DNA from: Oscillospiraceae bacterium
Lineage (GTDB): Bacteria > Bacillota > Clostridia > Oscillospirales > Acutalibacteraceae
Direction of reading: 5' to 3'
NCBI GenBank assembly: GCA_015065505.1
Contig: SVQE01000006.1
Span: forward strand, 1-62,690
Length of the DNA stretch: 62,690 nucleotides
Position 1 is the first letter of the stretch. Every line of letters starts with the position of its first letter. A program made the position numbers and the translations under genes. The notes beneath the pieces were generated by a model, which was not told where the DNA came from, did not search any database, and saw nothing but the letters and a program-made list of their open reading frames with translations. Positions 62,154 through 62,690 of the stretch are shown here, piece by piece.

Positions 62154-62690
62154 ATGGACAAGTTAAGTTTAAAACAAAAACAGCTCTTCGGTATTCTGAT
62201 AAGTGTTGTTTTTCATTTGTTTTTAGTACAGTTCTGTTTGATAAAGCCTGTTACTTATGAGTTTGTAGCCGTTGAAAGCAGAGCTTTTCATTGTATTATG
62301 CTTGGTGTTGTTTTGCTTTCGCTTGTTTTATCCATTATATTAACAAAAAGAATAAACACATTCAGTATGTTAATTCCGATAATTGCGTTTCAGGCTTTTG
62401 AAATATACTATACTATTGCTTTTTCACGCAAATTATATGAGGATAACACATCAAACATTCTTTCGTTTATATTCAGGCAAAATATTACATGGGTTATTGC
62501 TATTGTTTTTTCGGTTATTTTAGGTGTTATTATTCTGTTAAGTGCAATACCCAAAACAGCTATTTTGAAAATAATTGCTTCCGTTTTAATAGTTGCTTTT
62601 TCTATATTAAAAATTTTTGTTCAGTTAATTTATCGAATAATCCACTTTTATGGAATTAAATATGTATTCAGGGAGTTATTCTTGTTTGTT
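62154..62690 (+). CDS. polytopic membrane protein, cut by window edge
   Basis: An open frame runs from ATG 62154 to the last base (179 codons, no stop). GAGGTG lies six bases before the ATG. At least four hydrophobic segments are visible (about 13-30, 48-63, 71-86 and 114-131), with short charged loops; the start is MDKLSLKQKQLFGILIS. It is more AT-rich than its neighbours. No family recognised; the missing C-terminus may decide. Confidence 0.75.
   Translation, partial: MDKLSLKQKQLFGILISVVFHLFLVQFCLIKPVTYEFVAVESRAFHCIMLGVVLLSLVLSIILTKRINTFSMLIPIIAFQAFEIYYTIAFSRKLYEDNTSNILSFIFRQNITWVIAIVFSVILGVIILLSAIPKTAILKIIASVLIVAFSILKIFVQLIYRIIHFYGIKYVFRELFLFV

Overview
The window looks like a chromosomal segment of an anaerobic gut-type Clostridium-class Firmicute, most like Ruminococcaceae/Oscillospiraceae. 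The signs are strong AGGAGG-type ribosome sites, moderate GC, TTGnnn/TATAAT promoters, pyruvate phosphate dikinase, a GH78 rhamnosidase, a dockerin-like repeat, VanW and large Ig-like surface proteins. This placement is inferred from gene content only. No phage, insertion sequence, transposase, CRISPR array or rRNA was seen.

Layout. 1-2.1 kb: a broken nitroreductase fragment, a heptad-armed inverted repeat and asparagine synthase. 2.2-3.1 kb: a tRNA-Thr/tRNA-Tyr operon interleaved with ~100-nt structured repeats whose ends copy tRNA T-arms; relatives recur at 11.6-11.9 kb. 3.3-5.5 kb: a GH78 enzyme. 5.7-11.4 kb: a tight eight-gene minus-strand operon. It joins two 2-hydroxyacyl-CoA dehydratase-like subunits and their BadF-type activase to relatives of CO dehydrogenase/acetyl-CoA synthase factors: CooC, CooT, a CdhC-like truncated protein and a DUF8180-like helper. 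No CO dehydrogenase catalytic subunit is encoded here.

12-15 kb: a surface protein and a small membrane protein. 15.1-25.2 kb: four membrane-bound GGDEF/EAL proteins for cyclic-di-GMP turnover. 25.2-42.6 kb: a Wzx/Wzy exopolysaccharide locus with initiating phosphosugar transferase, flippase, polymerase, glycosyltransferases, pyruvyl and acyl decorating enzymes, and two chain-length-like proteins. The second of these carries a catalytically degenerate GGDEF domain at its C-terminus, which physically suggests a link between polymer export and the neighbouring c-di-GMP genes.

42.8-50.6 kb: housekeeping and envelope genes (GNAT, S51 peptidase, YitT, PPDK with a long extra tail, GlmU, VanW lipoprotein), with further heptad repeats between them. 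50.7-58.7 kb: a secreted leucine-rich-repeat protein and a 2200-residue Ig/helical super-repeat protein in one operon. 58.9-62.7 kb: an archaeal-type phosphoglycerate mutase, a charged membrane protein and a membrane protein cut by the window edge.

The two best candidates for undescribed biology are the dehydratase plus nickel-factor operon (5695-11384) and the Wzz-GGDEF fusion (38112-39881). The tRNA T-arm repeat family is the most interesting non-coding signal.
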